Shown: piece by piece, positions 37,998 through 47,089 of the stretch | Numbering within the stretch: position 1 is the stretch's first letter | How the letters are laid out: every line of letters begins with the position of its first letter | From: Paracoccus shanxieyensis | Lineage (GTDB): Bacteria; Pseudomonadota; Alphaproteobacteria; Rhodobacterales; Rhodobacteraceae | Length of the DNA: 64,000 bases | Direction: 5' to 3' | NCBI RefSeq assembly: GCF_009711265.1 | Contig: NZ_WMII01000003.1 | Location: 186,001 to 250,000 of the forward strand | Made by a program: the position numbers and the translations under genes | The notes under the pieces: model-generated | What the model saw: the letters and a program-made list of their open reading frames with translations, nothing else | The model's database searches: none | What the model was told of the DNA's origin: nothing

Positions 37998-39167
37998 TCA
38001 GCCGCGAAACCCCGCAACAAGGTCGATTGCATCGCCGATGTCGTAATGATGATTGCCGATGAAAAAGCCCTGCCGGTCGATCTGCGCCGCATTCACCATC
38101 TGGCCGTGCAGGCTGTGATCCATCAGCGACAGCACCGGATTGCGGGTGAAATCGCCGCTGACGATGGGGCGCGTCTCGAAGCCCATCTGCGCAAAGCGCG
38201 CCAGCACCTGCTTGCGCGTCAGACCGCTTTCAGGACGCAGGACCAGCGAAAAGCCGAACCAGCTGCTGCTGCCGGTTTCGGTCTGGATCCGCAGCACCGG
38301 ATGATCCGCCATCGCCTGCTGCCAGCGCGCGCCATTGGCACGTCGCCCAAGGGTCAACGCGGGCAGCTTTTGCAACTGCGCCCGCCCCAGCGCGCCCGAC
38401 ATCTCCAGCGGGCGCAGGTTATAGCCCGGCAGCACAAAGCGGAAACTCTCCTCGAACGGATCGTCGCTTTTCGTGCCGGTCAGGCGATTTTGTTGCGGCA
38501 GGTTGCGCGTCCAACCATGGGCGCGCAGCGCCAGCATGATGTGATACAGCTCCTCGTCATCGGTGACGACCAGACCGCCCTCCATGGTCGAGATATGATG
38601 CGAGAAAAAGCACGAAAACGTGCCCATCACCCCGAAGGTGCCCGCCTGCCTGCCGTTCAGGCTTGCCCCCATGGATTCGCAGTTATCCTCGATCAGCACG
38701 ATGCGGCGATTGCCGATCAGGTCACGGATGGCGTCGAAATCATTGGGATTGCCCAGCAGGTTCACCGCCATGATGGCGCGGGTCCGGCTGCCGATCGCAC
38801 CCGCCAGCGCCGTCAGGTCGTAATTCAGCGTCTCGGCGTCGATATCGACGAATTTCAGATGCAGCCCGTATTGATGCAGCGGAAAGAAGGTGGTGGACCA
38901 GCTGACGGCGGGGACGATCACCTCATCGCCGGGCATCAGGCGCAGATCGGGGTTCTGCGTATAGCGCAGGGCGGCCACCATGATCAGATTGGCCGAGGAT
39001 CCCGAATTCACCATCACCGCGAAACGGCTGCCGGTGAAGCGGGCGAAATCCCGCTCGAACGCCTCGACCTCGGGGCCCATGGAATAGCGGTCCGAGGCGA
39101 TGACGCGCGACAGCGCCGCCTGTTCGGCATCGTCCCAGCTTGAGGTGGCCAGCGGAAAGCGGATCAT
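37998..39167 (-). CDS. colD: GDP-4-keto-6-deoxy-D-mannose 3-dehydratase
   Basis: A 389-residue DegT/DnrJ/EryC1-fold enzyme, same length as E. coli ColD. At the PLP-lysine position it reads FFSHHISTMEGG (His190-His191), so it cannot form the usual internal aldimine; this His is the mark of ColD, a PMP-dependent C3 dehydratase. Other ColD-like blocks are VMVNSGSSANLIM, VPAVSWSTTFFPLHQYGL, AVNLLGNPNDFD and RAHGWTRNLPQQN. It lacks the iron-sulfur cysteines and the length of the CDP-sugar enzyme RfbH/E1. The start overlaps the colC stop (ATGA). It removes the C3 hydroxyl on the way to GDP-L-colitose. Confidence 0.9.
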   Translation of the reverse strand: MIRFPLATSSWDDAEQAALSRVIASDRYSMGPEVEAFERDFARFTGSRFAVMVNSGSSANLIMVAALRYTQNPDLRLMPGDEVIVPAVSWSTTFFPLHQYGLHLKFVDIDAETLNYDLTALAGAIGSRTRAIMAVNLLGNPNDFDAIRDLIGNRRIVLIEDNCESMGASLNGRQAGTFGVMGTFSCFFSHHISTMEGGLVVTDDEELYHIMLALRAHGWTRNLPQQNRLTGTKSDDPFEESFRFVLPGYNLRPLEMSGALGRAQLQKLPALTLGRRANGARWQQAMADHPVLRIQTETGSSSWFGFSLVLRPESGLTRKQVLARFAQMGFETRPIVSGDFTRNPVLSLMDHSLHGQMVNAAQIDRQGFFIGNHHYDIGDAIDLVAGFRG

Positions 39168-40081
39168 GCTGTCACCTTCAGATAATGCGCATAGGTCGCG
39201 GCGATGCCGTCCTCCAGCGCCGTCCGGGGCGACCAGCCCCATTGCGTCTGGCGCGCGACGGACAGCAGCTTCTGGCGCATGCCCACGGGCTTGGTCAGAT
39301 CATGGCTGAAATCGCCCTGCCAGCCGATCACCCCGGCGGCGATGCGGTAATAATCGTTGATCGCGTGATCCTGCCCCACGCCGATATTCATCAGCGCAGG
39401 CGCGCCCGGATCGGCCAGCGCGCGCAGGATGGCATCGGCCAGATCGGGCGCATACATGAACTCGCGCCGGGCTTCGCCATCGCCCCAGATCTGGACCTGC
39501 GCGGCGCGGGTCCGCTTGGCATGATGCAGCTTGTGGATGATAGCGGGCAGCAGATGCGAGCGCGCGGGGTCGAAGCTGTCAAAGGGCCCGTAAAGATTGC
39601 AGGGGATCAGCGTGCGCCAATTCAGAGCGGGATCCTCGCGGCGGGCAAACTCGATCAGCCGCATGGCCATGATCTTGGCCAGCGCATAGCCTTCATTCGT
39701 CGGCTCCAGCGCGCCGGTCAGGATCTGCTCCTCGGACAGATCGCGGCCAAGCGCGGCGGGATAGACGCAGCTCGAGCTCAGATTGATCAGCGTGCCGATG
39801 CCTGCCGCGCGGCAGGCCAGCACCAGATTCAGACCGATGCGCGCATTCTCGGCCAGAAATCGCACGGGCTGGGCGATATTGGCCTGAATGCCGCCGACCA
39901 GCCCCGCGGCATGGACGACGCCATCCGGACGGTGCCGCGCCAGATAGCTGCGCAAGGCGGCATCGTCCTGCAGGTCCAGCTCGGCGCGGGTGGGGGCCAG
40001 AACCTCCCAGCGGGCGATCTGCGGATGGGCGCGCAGATTGCGCCCCACCATGCCATGCGCGCCGGTGATCAGCAGCCGCAT
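39164..40081 (-). CDS. colC: GDP-L-colitose synthase / GDP-L-fucose synthase family epimerase-reductase
   Basis: A 305-residue short-chain dehydrogenase of the GDP-fucose synthase family. The NADPH motif is ITGAHGMVG (5-13). HAAGLVGGIQANIAQP is typical of Fcl/ColC. The catalytic Ser lies in SSSCVYP and the YxxxK pair in GYALAK. Such enzymes epimerise C5 and reduce C4. Because ColD follows immediately, the likely substrate is the 3,6-dideoxy 4-keto sugar, making GDP-L-colitose; GDP-L-fucose is the alternative. The ATG shares one base with the gmd stop. Confidence 0.83.
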   Translation of the reverse strand: MRLLITGAHGMVGRNLRAHPQIARWEVLAPTRAELDLQDDAALRSYLARHRPDGVVHAAGLVGGIQANIAQPVRFLAENARIGLNLVLACRAAGIGTLINLSSSCVYPAALGRDLSEEQILTGALEPTNEGYALAKIMAMRLIEFARREDPALNWRTLIPCNLYGPFDSFDPARSHLLPAIIHKLHHAKRTRAAQVQIWGDGEARREFMYAPDLADAILRALADPGAPALMNIGVGQDHAINDYYRIAAGVIGWQGDFSHDLTKPVGMRQKLLSVARQTQWGWSPRTALEDGIAATYAHYLKVTA

Positions 40082-41205
40082 CACGCGCCCCCGGCGGCGA
40101 CCGGCAGATCCAGCCCGTGATCCTTCAGCAGCGCATGGCGGCGCGCGGTCCACAAATCGGCCGCCACCATTTCCGCGATCATGTCGCGCAGCCCGGTCTG
40201 CGGCACCCATCCCAGCTTCTCGCGCGCCTTGGCGGCATCCCCCAGAAGCGTGGCGACCTCGGCGGGGCGGAAATATTGCGGATCGACCCGCATGACCACA
40301 TCGCCGGGCTTCAGCGCAGGCGCATCCTCGCCGCTGACCGAGGCGACGACGGCAATCTCCTCCGGCCCCGAGCCACGGAATTCCAGCGAAATGCCCAGCT
40401 CTCCGGCGGTCCAGATCAGGAACTGACGCACCGAATGCTGCTCGCCGCTGGCAATGACGAAATCCTCGGGCGTATCGCATTGCAGCATCAGCCACTGCAT
40501 CTGCACGTAATCGCGCGCATGGCCCCAGTCGCGCAGCGCATCCAGATTGCCCATATACAGACACCGCTCCAGCCCCTGCGCAATATTGGCCATGCCGCGG
40601 GTGATCTTGCGGGTGACGAAGGTCTCGCCGCGCCGGGGGCTTTCATGATTGAACAGGATGCCGTTGCAGGCAAACAGCCCATAGGCCTCGCGATAGTTCA
40701 CGGTGATCCAATAGGCGTAAAGCTTCGCCACCGCATAGGGGCTGCGCGGATGAAACGGCGTGGCCTCGGTCTGCGGCGTCTCGCGCACCAGCCCGTAAAG
40801 CTCCGAGGTCGAGGCCTGATAGAATCGGCTGTGCCCCTCCAGCCCCAGAAACCGGATGGCTTCCAGCAGCCGCAGCGCGCCCAGCCCATCCACATCGGCG
40901 GTATATTCCGGCGCCTCGAAACTGACGGCGACATGCGACTGCGCGCCCAGATTGTACACCTCATCCGGCCGCACCTCGGCCATGATGCGGGTCAGGTTGG
41001 AACTGTCGGTCAGATCGCCATAATGCAGAAAGAAGCGCGGCGCCTCTTCATGCGGATCCTGAAAGATGTGATCGACGCGCTGCGTGTTGAAACTCGACGC
41101 GCGCCGCTTAATGCCGTGAACCTCATAGCCCTTCTCCAGCAGAAACTCCGCCAGATAGGATCCGTCCTGCCCGGTGACGCCGGTAATCAGGGCTTTCTTG
41201 GTCAC
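40081..41205 (-). CDS. gmd: GDP-mannose 4,6-dehydratase
   Basis: A 374-residue NADP-dependent dehydratase making GDP-4-keto-6-deoxy-D-mannose, the first committed intermediate of the colitose and fucose pathways. The nucleotide motif is [19 protein letters not shown], followed by [17 protein letters not shown]. Catalytic residues lie in [10 protein letters not shown] and [12 protein letters not shown], with [16 protein letters not shown] further on. The start codon is GTG (41203-41205), preceded by GGAGG. It is the first gene of the minus-strand island. Confidence 0.95.
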   Translation of the reverse strand: MTKKALITGVTGQDGSYLAEFLLEKGYEVHGIKRRASSFNTQRVDHIFQDPHEEAPRFFLHYGDLTDSSNLTRIMAEVRPDEVYNLGAQSHVAVSFEAPEYTADVDGLGALRLLEAIRFLGLEGHSRFYQASTSELYGLVRETPQTEATPFHPRSPYAVAKLYAYWITVNYREAYGLFACNGILFNHESPRRGETFVTRKITRGMANIAQGLERCLYMGNLDALRDWGHARDYVQMQWLMLQCDTPEDFVIASGEQHSVRQFLIWTAGELGISLEFRGSGPEEIAVVASVSGEDAPALKPGDVVMRVDPQYFRPAEVATLLGDAAKAREKLGWVPQTGLRDMIAEMVAADLWTARRHALLKDHGLDLPVAAGGA

Positions 41206-41326
41206 GCAGGGCCTCCGGTCTTGCGGCAGATCAACCGGGCCGCCGGTGCCGCATGATCGCGGCGGCCGGCGTCCTTGTTTTCCAAATACCCATGCCGCCT
41301 TATCAACCGCAAGGCGTCATCGCCGG

Positions 41327-42679
41327 TTAAAGCGCAGCATCCTGCACGGGCTTGTAGATCTCGTGCAGACGCGCCACGGCCTCCTGCGGCGACATCTCGA
41401 CCGACTGGCCGGTCCTGCGCGAGGTCAGCTCGACCTTGTTCGCGGCCAGACCGCGCGGGCCGACGGTGATGCGCCAGGGCAGGCCGATCAGATCCATGGT
41501 GGCGAATTTCGCCCCCGCCCGTTCGTCGCGGTCATCATAAAGCGGATCCAGCCCAAGCGCCTTGACCTCGCGATACAGCGCCTCGCAGGCGCTGTCGGTC
41601 GAGGCGTCGCCCTGCTTCAGATTGACGATGCCGACATGGAACGGCGTCACGCCCTCGGGCCAGATGATGCCCTTGTCGTCATGGCTGGCCTCGATGATCG
41701 CGCCCAGAAGGCGGCTGACGCCGATGCCATGGCTGCCCATCTCGACTGGCGTGCGGCTGCCATCGGGGCCGACGACGGTCGCGCCCATGGCCTCGGAATA
41801 TTTGGTGCCGAAATAGAAGATCTGCCCGACCTCGATGCCGCGCGCGGTGCGGCGGCGTTCTTCGGGAATGGCCTCGAACAGCGCCGCGTCATGGGTCTCG
41901 TCGGTGCGGGCATAGCGGCTGGTGAATTCCTCCAGCACGGCCTGACACTGTTCCACGCTGTCATAGTCGATCTGCCGGTCGCCGAATTTCAGATCGGTGA
42001 TCTCGCTGTCATAGAACACTTCGGATTCGCCGGTTTCGGCCAGCACCAGGAATTCATGCGTATAATCGCCGCCGATCGGGCCGCCATCGGCGCGCATCGG
42101 AATGGCCTGCAGGCCCATGCGCTCATAGCTGCGCAGATAGCTGACCAGATGCCGGTTATAGGCATGCAGCGCATCCGCGCGCGTCAGGTCGAAATTATAG
42201 CCGTCCTTCATCAGGAATTCGCGGCCGCGCATCACGCCGAAACGCGGGCGGATCTCGTCGCGGAACTTCCACTGGATGTGATACAGCGTCAGCGGCAGAT
42301 CCTTGTAGCTGTTCACATGCGACCGGAAGATGTCGGTGACCATCTCCTCGTTCGTGGGGCCATACAGCAGGTCGCGCTTGTGGCGGTCCTTGATGCGCAG
42401 CATCTCTTCGCCGTAATCGTCATAGCGGCCGCTTTCGCGCCACAGATCGGCCGATTGCAGCGTCGGCATCAGCATGGCGATATGGCCCGCGCGCGCCTGT
42501 TCCTCATGCACGATGCGCTGGATGTTGTTCAGCACCTTGAAGCCCAGCGGCAACCACGAATAGATGCCCGCGGCCTGCTGCTTGATCATGCCCGCACGCA
42601 GCATCAGCCGGTGGCTGACGATCTGCGCCTCTTTCGGGTCTTCCTTCAGCACGGGCATGAAATAGCGCGTCAGACGCAT
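41327..42679 (-). CDS. proS: Prolyl-tRNA synthetase, short alphaproteobacterial type
   Basis: A 450-residue class II synthetase that charges tRNA-Pro. Motif 2 lies around [19 protein letters not shown] and motif 3 around [27 protein letters not shown] binds proline. The editing insertion domain of the 570-residue E. coli enzyme is missing, as is normal in alphaproteobacteria, so editing must rely on free-standing factors. It lies downstream of the divergent perM gene and upstream of the polysaccharide island in the same direction. Confidence 0.95.
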   Translation of the reverse strand: MRLTRYFMPVLKEDPKEAQIVSHRLMLRAGMIKQQAAGIYSWLPLGFKVLNNIQRIVHEEQARAGHIAMLMPTLQSADLWRESGRYDDYGEEMLRIKDRHKRDLLYGPTNEEMVTDIFRSHVNSYKDLPLTLYHIQWKFRDEIRPRFGVMRGREFLMKDGYNFDLTRADALHAYNRHLVSYLRSYERMGLQAIPMRADGGPIGGDYTHEFLVLAETGESEVFYDSEITDLKFGDRQIDYDSVEQCQAVLEEFTSRYARTDETHDAALFEAIPEERRRTARGIEVGQIFYFGTKYSEAMGATVVGPDGSRTPVEMGSHGIGVSRLLGAIIEASHDDKGIIWPEGVTPFHVGIVNLKQGDASTDSACEALYREVKALGLDPLYDDRDERAGAKFATMDLIGLPWRITVGPRGLAANKVELTSRRTGQSVEMSPQEAVARLHEIYKPVQDAAL

Positions 42680-42808
42680 GGCGAATTCCTCATCAAAGAC
42701 CGCAACGGGTTAGCGCACGACGCGCAGCGGGGCAACGCCCTTCCTTGCAAGCGGACGCAGGACCGTCCAAATAGGTCGCGACGCCCATCCCATGACAGGA
42801 GAGATGCC

Positions 42809-44134
42809 ATGCGGCTTCCGGCACAGAAACAAGTCTGGTACTGGGGCGGCGCGCTGATCGCGCTGCTTTTGGTGCTTTGGTCGCTGGGCAATGCCATCAT
42901 GCCGTTCCTGCTGGGGGCGGCCATGGCCTATCTGCTGGACCCGCTGGCCGACCGGTTCGAGCGTTACGGGCTGTCGCGCACCGCATCGGTGGTCGTCATC
43001 ACGGCCATCGTCATCCTGCTGGTCGTGGCGGTCTTTCTGATGCTGGTGCCGGTTCTGGTGCGCCAGACCACGCAGCTGATCAACACCGCGCCGCAGATGG
43101 CCGAGGAGTTGCAGGGCTTCCTGATGAACCGTTTCCCGCAGCTTTTCACCGAAGGCAGCACGGTCAATACGGCCCTGACCGATATCGGCAAGAACATCAG
43201 CGCCCGCGGCGGGCAGCTTGTCTCGACGGTGCTGGGCTCGGTTATGGGGGTGTTCAGCGTGCTGGCGCTGATCGTCATCGTGCCGGTGGTGGCCTTCTAT
43301 CTGCTGCTGGACTGGGACAATATGGTCACGCGGCTGGATGAGCTGCTGCCGCGCGAACATGCCAGCACCATCCGCAAACTGGCCTCCGAGATCGACAACG
43401 CGCTGTCGGGCTTCGTGCGCGGGCAGGGGCTGGTGATCCTGATCCTTGGCACCTTCTATTCGGTCGGGCTGGGCCTCGTCGGGCTGCCCTTTGGCGTGGC
43501 CATCGGCGTCCTGGCGGCATCGCTGTCCTTCATCCCCTATGTCGGCGTGGTGATCGGCGGCGCCACCGCCATCGGGGTGGCGCTGTTCAGCTTCTGGGGC
43601 GAGCCCTTCTGGATCGCCGCCGTCATCAGCATCTTCGCCATCGGCCAGATGGTCGAGGGCAATTACCTGCAACCCAAGATCGTCGGCGGCAGCATCGGCC
43701 TGCACCCGGTCTGGCTGATGCTGGCCCTGACGGTCTTCGGCACGATCTTCGGCTTTGTCGGTCTGCTGGTCGCCGTGCCCATCGCCGCCGCTCTGGGGGT
43801 GATCGTGCGCTATATGGTGGGCCGCTACAAGGAAAGCGCCATCTATACCGGGCGCGAGGTTCCGGCCCCGCCGCCGCCGCCGCAACTGATCGAACTGGTG
43901 CCGCGCGGCACCGTCTCGAAAGAGCGCCGTCTGGCGCAGATGTCGCATGACGTGCGCGTGGCCGAGATCCACCGGCAAGAGGAACTGGCCGAACTGCTGG
44001 AAGATCGCCAGACCCGGCTGCGCCGCCAGAAGCACGACATCGATCCCCCCGCAGGCCCGCCATCGCCCGCCGAACTGCATCGCGATGCACGTCTGGCGCA
44101 GCAGCAGGACCGCGACGGCAAGAAGGACGGATGA
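42809..44134 (+). CDS. AI-2E/PerM family transporter
   Basis: A 441-residue inner-membrane protein of the AI-2E family (YdiK/PerM/TqsA). Hydrophobic segments lie at about 10-30, 30-50, 65-90, and several after 150, including SFIPYVGVVIGGATAIGVAL and IGQMVEGNYLQPKIVGGSIGLHP, which are diagnostic. The C-terminal 100 residues are cytoplasmic, charged and low-complexity (PAPPPPPQ, then Arg/Glu-rich coiled-coil-like). An AGGAGA ribosome site supports the start. Substrates of most members are unknown. It precedes hdaA. Confidence 0.87.
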   Translation: MRLPAQKQVWYWGGALIALLLVLWSLGNAIMPFLLGAAMAYLLDPLADRFERYGLSRTASVVVITAIVILLVVAVFLMLVPVLVRQTTQLINTAPQMAEELQGFLMNRFPQLFTEGSTVNTALTDIGKNISARGGQLVSTVLGSVMGVFSVLALIVIVPVVAFYLLLDWDNMVTRLDELLPREHASTIRKLASEIDNALSGFVRGQGLVILILGTFYSVGLGLVGLPFGVAIGVLAASLSFIPYVGVVIGGATAIGVALFSFWGEPFWIAAVISIFAIGQMVEGNYLQPKIVGGSIGLHPVWLMLALTVFGTIFGFVGLLVAVPIAAALGVIVRYMVGRYKESAIYTGREVPAPPPPPQLIELVPRGTVSKERRLAQMSHDVRVAEIHRQEELAELLEDRQTRLRRQKHDIDPPAGPPSPAELHRDARLAQQQDRDGKKDG

Positions 44135-44137
44135 TCC

Positions 44138-44860
44138 TTGGCGCATCAGCTTGCCCTGGATCTGACGATCCCGCCCGCGCTGTCGCGGGACGATTTTCTG
44201 ACGACCTCGGCCAATCGTGACGCGCTGGCGATGCTGGATGCGCCCGCGCGCTGGCCGGGCGGGCGGCTGTTGCTGATCGGCGGACCGGGGGCGGGCAAGT
44301 CGCATCTGACCCGGTTCTGGGCCGAGGAAAACGGCGCGCAGGTGATCCGTGCCTCCAGCATCTCGCCCGCGGGGGTCGATGCGCTGCTGGTGCCGGGCGG
44401 CGCGCTTGCGGTGGAAAACGCCCATCAGATCGCGGGTCTGTCCGAGGCCGAGGATGCGCTGTTTCACCTGTGGAACCTTGCCGGGGCGCGTCAGGTGCTG
44501 CTGTTGATGACGGCGCGGGCTGCGCCGCGCGACTGGGGCATCCGGCTGCCGGATCTGCTGTCGCGCATCGAAAGTGCCGCGCAGGCCGTGCTGGGTCCGC
44601 CCGACGATGCGCTGCTGCCTGCCGTGCTGGTCAAGCTGTTCGCGGACCGCCAGATCCAGGTCGCGCCCGACGTGATCGGCTGGCTGGCCGCGCGGATGGA
44701 ACGTGACCTTGGCATGGCGCGGCATCTTGTCGCGGCGATGGATCGCCAGTCTTTGGCCGACCGGCGGCCCGTGACGCGCAGACTGGCTGCGGAACTGCTG
44801 GACAAACTCTCGCCACGGGACGCAATATCGTCCCCCGCTTCACCCACCGAGACATCATGA
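44138..44860 (+). CDS. hdaA: DnaA regulatory inactivator homologue HdaA
   Basis: A 240-residue AAA+ protein related to DnaA domain III, which promotes ATP hydrolysis by DnaA at the replisome. Walker A GGPGAGKSH is at about 48-56; ALAVENAHQIAG replaces Walker B, and a DnaA-like LPDLLSRIESA and AARMERDLGMARHLV follow. The start codon appears to be TTG at 44138, preceded by AAGGACGG; no ATG in frame fits. The stop overlaps ppk. The perM-hdaA-ppk-ppx order is common in alphaproteobacteria. Confidence 0.85.
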   Translation: MAHQLALDLTIPPALSRDDFLTTSANRDALAMLDAPARWPGGRLLLIGGPGAGKSHLTRFWAEENGAQVIRASSISPAGVDALLVPGGALAVENAHQIAGLSEAEDALFHLWNLAGARQVLLLMTARAAPRDWGIRLPDLLSRIESAAQAVLGPPDDALLPAVLVKLFADRQIQVAPDVIGWLAARMERDLGMARHLVAAMDRQSLADRRPVTRRLAAELLDKLSPRDAISSPASPTETS

Positions 44861-47022
44861 CACAAGCCGACTATCTGCGCACGCCGTTCCCGACCCCGCG
44901 TGAATTGCCCGATGGCACGCCGGAAGGTCCGGCACGTTTTTTCAACCGCGAGATCAGCTGGCTCAGCTTCAACTGGCGCGTTCTGGACGAGGCGCGCAAC
45001 CCCCGCGTGCCCTTGCTGGAACGGCTGCGCTTCCTGTCGATCTCGGCCACGAACCTTGACGAATTCTATACCGTGCGCGTCGCGGGTCTGCGCGAATGGG
45101 TGCGCGAGGGCAATGCCACCATCTCGGATGACGGGCTGACCGCCGGGGAACAGCTGGCGCTGGTCAATGCCGATGCCCGCCGCCTGATGGGCGCGCAGCA
45201 AGCCGTGTGGAACGGTCTGCGCCGCGAGATGGAGGCCGACGACATCACCATCCTGTCGCGGTCGCGCGTCACCCGCGCCGAAGAGGAATATCTGCGCCGC
45301 TATTTCACCGAACAGGTGTTTCCGGTGCTGTCTCCGCTGGCGATCGACCCGGCGCACCCGTTTCCCTTCATCCCGAACCTTGGCTTCTGCCTTGCGGTCG
45401 AACTGGCGCATGAAGGCGACGGCCGCCAGATGCAGGCTCTGCTGCCGATCCCGCAGCAGACGGCGCGCTTCATCCCGCTGCCGGGCGGCAAGCGGTTCCT
45501 GCGGCTGGAAGATCTGCTGCTGATGAACCTGCCCAAGCTGTTTCCCGGCTATCGCGACAATGGTCATTGCGCCTTCCGCGTGCTGCGCGACAGCGATCTG
45601 GAGGTCGAGGAAGAGGCCGAGGATCTGGTGCGCGAGTTTGAAACCGCGCTGAAACGCCGCCGCCGGGGCAGTGTCATCCGGCTGAAGATCACGGCGGGCG
45701 CGCCCGCCCGGATGCGCCGCCTGATCATGCAGGAATTGCAGGTCGCCCCCGAGGAGATGGTCGAGGTCGAGGGCCTGCTGGGCATGGCCGATCTGCGCGA
45801 ACTGGTGCTGGATTCGCGCCGCGATCTGCAATGGCCCGGCTTCACACCCCGCGTGCCCGAACGGGTGCAGGACCATGACGGCGACATGTTCGCGGCCATC
45901 CGGCAAAAGGACATGCTGCTGCATCACCCCTATGAGACCTTCGAGATGGTGACGCGCTTTCTGGCGCAGGCTGCCGCCGATCCGAATGTCGTGGCGATCA
46001 AGCAGACGCTTTACCGCACCTCGCGCGACAGCCCCATCGTGGACGCGCTGTGCGAGGCCGCCGAAGCTGGCAAATCCGTCACCGCGCTGGTCGAATTGAA
46101 GGCCCGCTTCGACGAGGCCGCCAACATCCGCCAGTCGCGCAGGCTGGAGCGGTCCGGCGCGCATGTCGTCTATGGCCTGATGCAATACAAGACCCATGCC
46201 AAGATCAGCACCGTGGTCCGGCGCGAGGGCGAACAGCTTGTGACCTATACCCATTGGGGAACCGGCAACTATCACCCGATCACCGCGCGGATCTATACCG
46301 ACCTGTCGCTGTTCACCTGCGATGCGGCGCTGGGGCGCGATGCCAGCAAGGTCTTCAACTATCTCTCGGGCTATGTGCAGCCCGAGGGGCTGGAAAACCT
46401 GGCCATCTCGCCCTTCGATCTGAAATCCAAACTGATCGACATGATCGCGCGCGAGGCCGAGTTTGCTCGCCGTGGCCGCCCGGCCGAGATCTGGGCCAAG
46501 ATGAACAGCCTGATCGACAAGGAGGTGATCGAGGCGCTGTACGATGCCAGTCAGGCGGGCGTGAAGATCAGCCTTGTGCTGCGCGGCATCTGCGGGCTGC
46601 GTCCGGGCATCAAGGGTCTGTCCGAAAATATCCGCGTCAAGTCGATCGTCGGCCGCTTTCTGGAACATTCGCGCATCGTCTGCTTCGGCAATGGCCATGG
46701 CCTGCCGTCCAAGCGCTCGCGCGTGTTCTTCAGTTCCGCCGACTGGATGGGCCGCAACCTGAACCGCCGGGTCGAGGCGCTGGTCGAATGCAACAACGAA
46801 ACGGTCAAGGCGCAGATCACCAGCCAGATCATGGCCGCCAACATGGCCGATGAGGCGCAAAGCTGGCTGTTGCAACCCGATGGGCGCTATCTGCGCTATC
46901 TTCCCGCCGGGCGCGACGATCTGTTTTCCTGCCATAAATTCTTCATGGAAAACCCGTCCTTGTCGGGCCGGGGCACCAAGGGCGCGCGTGACGTTCCGGC
47001 CCTGACCCATTCGACTGATTGA
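44857..47022 (+). CDS. ppk: Polyphosphate kinase
   Basis: A 721-residue PPK1 that polymerises the gamma-phosphate of ATP into polyphosphate. FFNREISWLSFNWRVLDEA opens the N domain. The catalytic domains carry VVAIKQTLYRTS, YKTHAKISTVVRR with one active His, and THWGTGNYHPITARIYTDL. SSADWMGRNLNRRVEALV lies near the end. It overlaps hdaA (ATGA) and is followed after 67 bases by ppx, the opposing enzyme. Confidence 0.95.
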   Translation: MTQADYLRTPFPTPRELPDGTPEGPARFFNREISWLSFNWRVLDEARNPRVPLLERLRFLSISATNLDEFYTVRVAGLREWVREGNATISDDGLTAGEQLALVNADARRLMGAQQAVWNGLRREMEADDITILSRSRVTRAEEEYLRRYFTEQVFPVLSPLAIDPAHPFPFIPNLGFCLAVELAHEGDGRQMQALLPIPQQTARFIPLPGGKRFLRLEDLLLMNLPKLFPGYRDNGHCAFRVLRDSDLEVEEEAEDLVREFETALKRRRRGSVIRLKITAGAPARMRRLIMQELQVAPEEMVEVEGLLGMADLRELVLDSRRDLQWPGFTPRVPERVQDHDGDMFAAIRQKDMLLHHPYETFEMVTRFLAQAAADPNVVAIKQTLYRTSRDSPIVDALCEAAEAGKSVTALVELKARFDEAANIRQSRRLERSGAHVVYGLMQYKTHAKISTVVRREGEQLVTYTHWGTGNYHPITARIYTDLSLFTCDAALGRDASKVFNYLSGYVQPEGLENLAISPFDLKSKLIDMIAREAEFARRGRPAEIWAKMNSLIDKEVIEALYDASQAGVKISLVLRGICGLRPGIKGLSENIRVKSIVGRFLEHSRIVCFGNGHGLPSKRSRVFFSSADWMGRNLNRRVEALVECNNETVKAQITSQIMAANMADEAQSWLLQPDGRYLRYLPAGRDDLFSCHKFFMENPSLSGRGTKGARDVPALTHSTD

Positions 47023-47089
47023 CGCCAAAATGTTAATGCCGCATCCAGTCCGTGGCGTGTCTACGCCCTGACGACACATGAGGAGAGCC

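Noticed and set aside
37998..39167. Sugar aminotransferase (perosamine-type) call for the DegT-family gene
   Set aside because: The catalytic lysine is replaced by His, and the neighbours make GDP-4-keto-6-deoxymannose, so ColD fits better.
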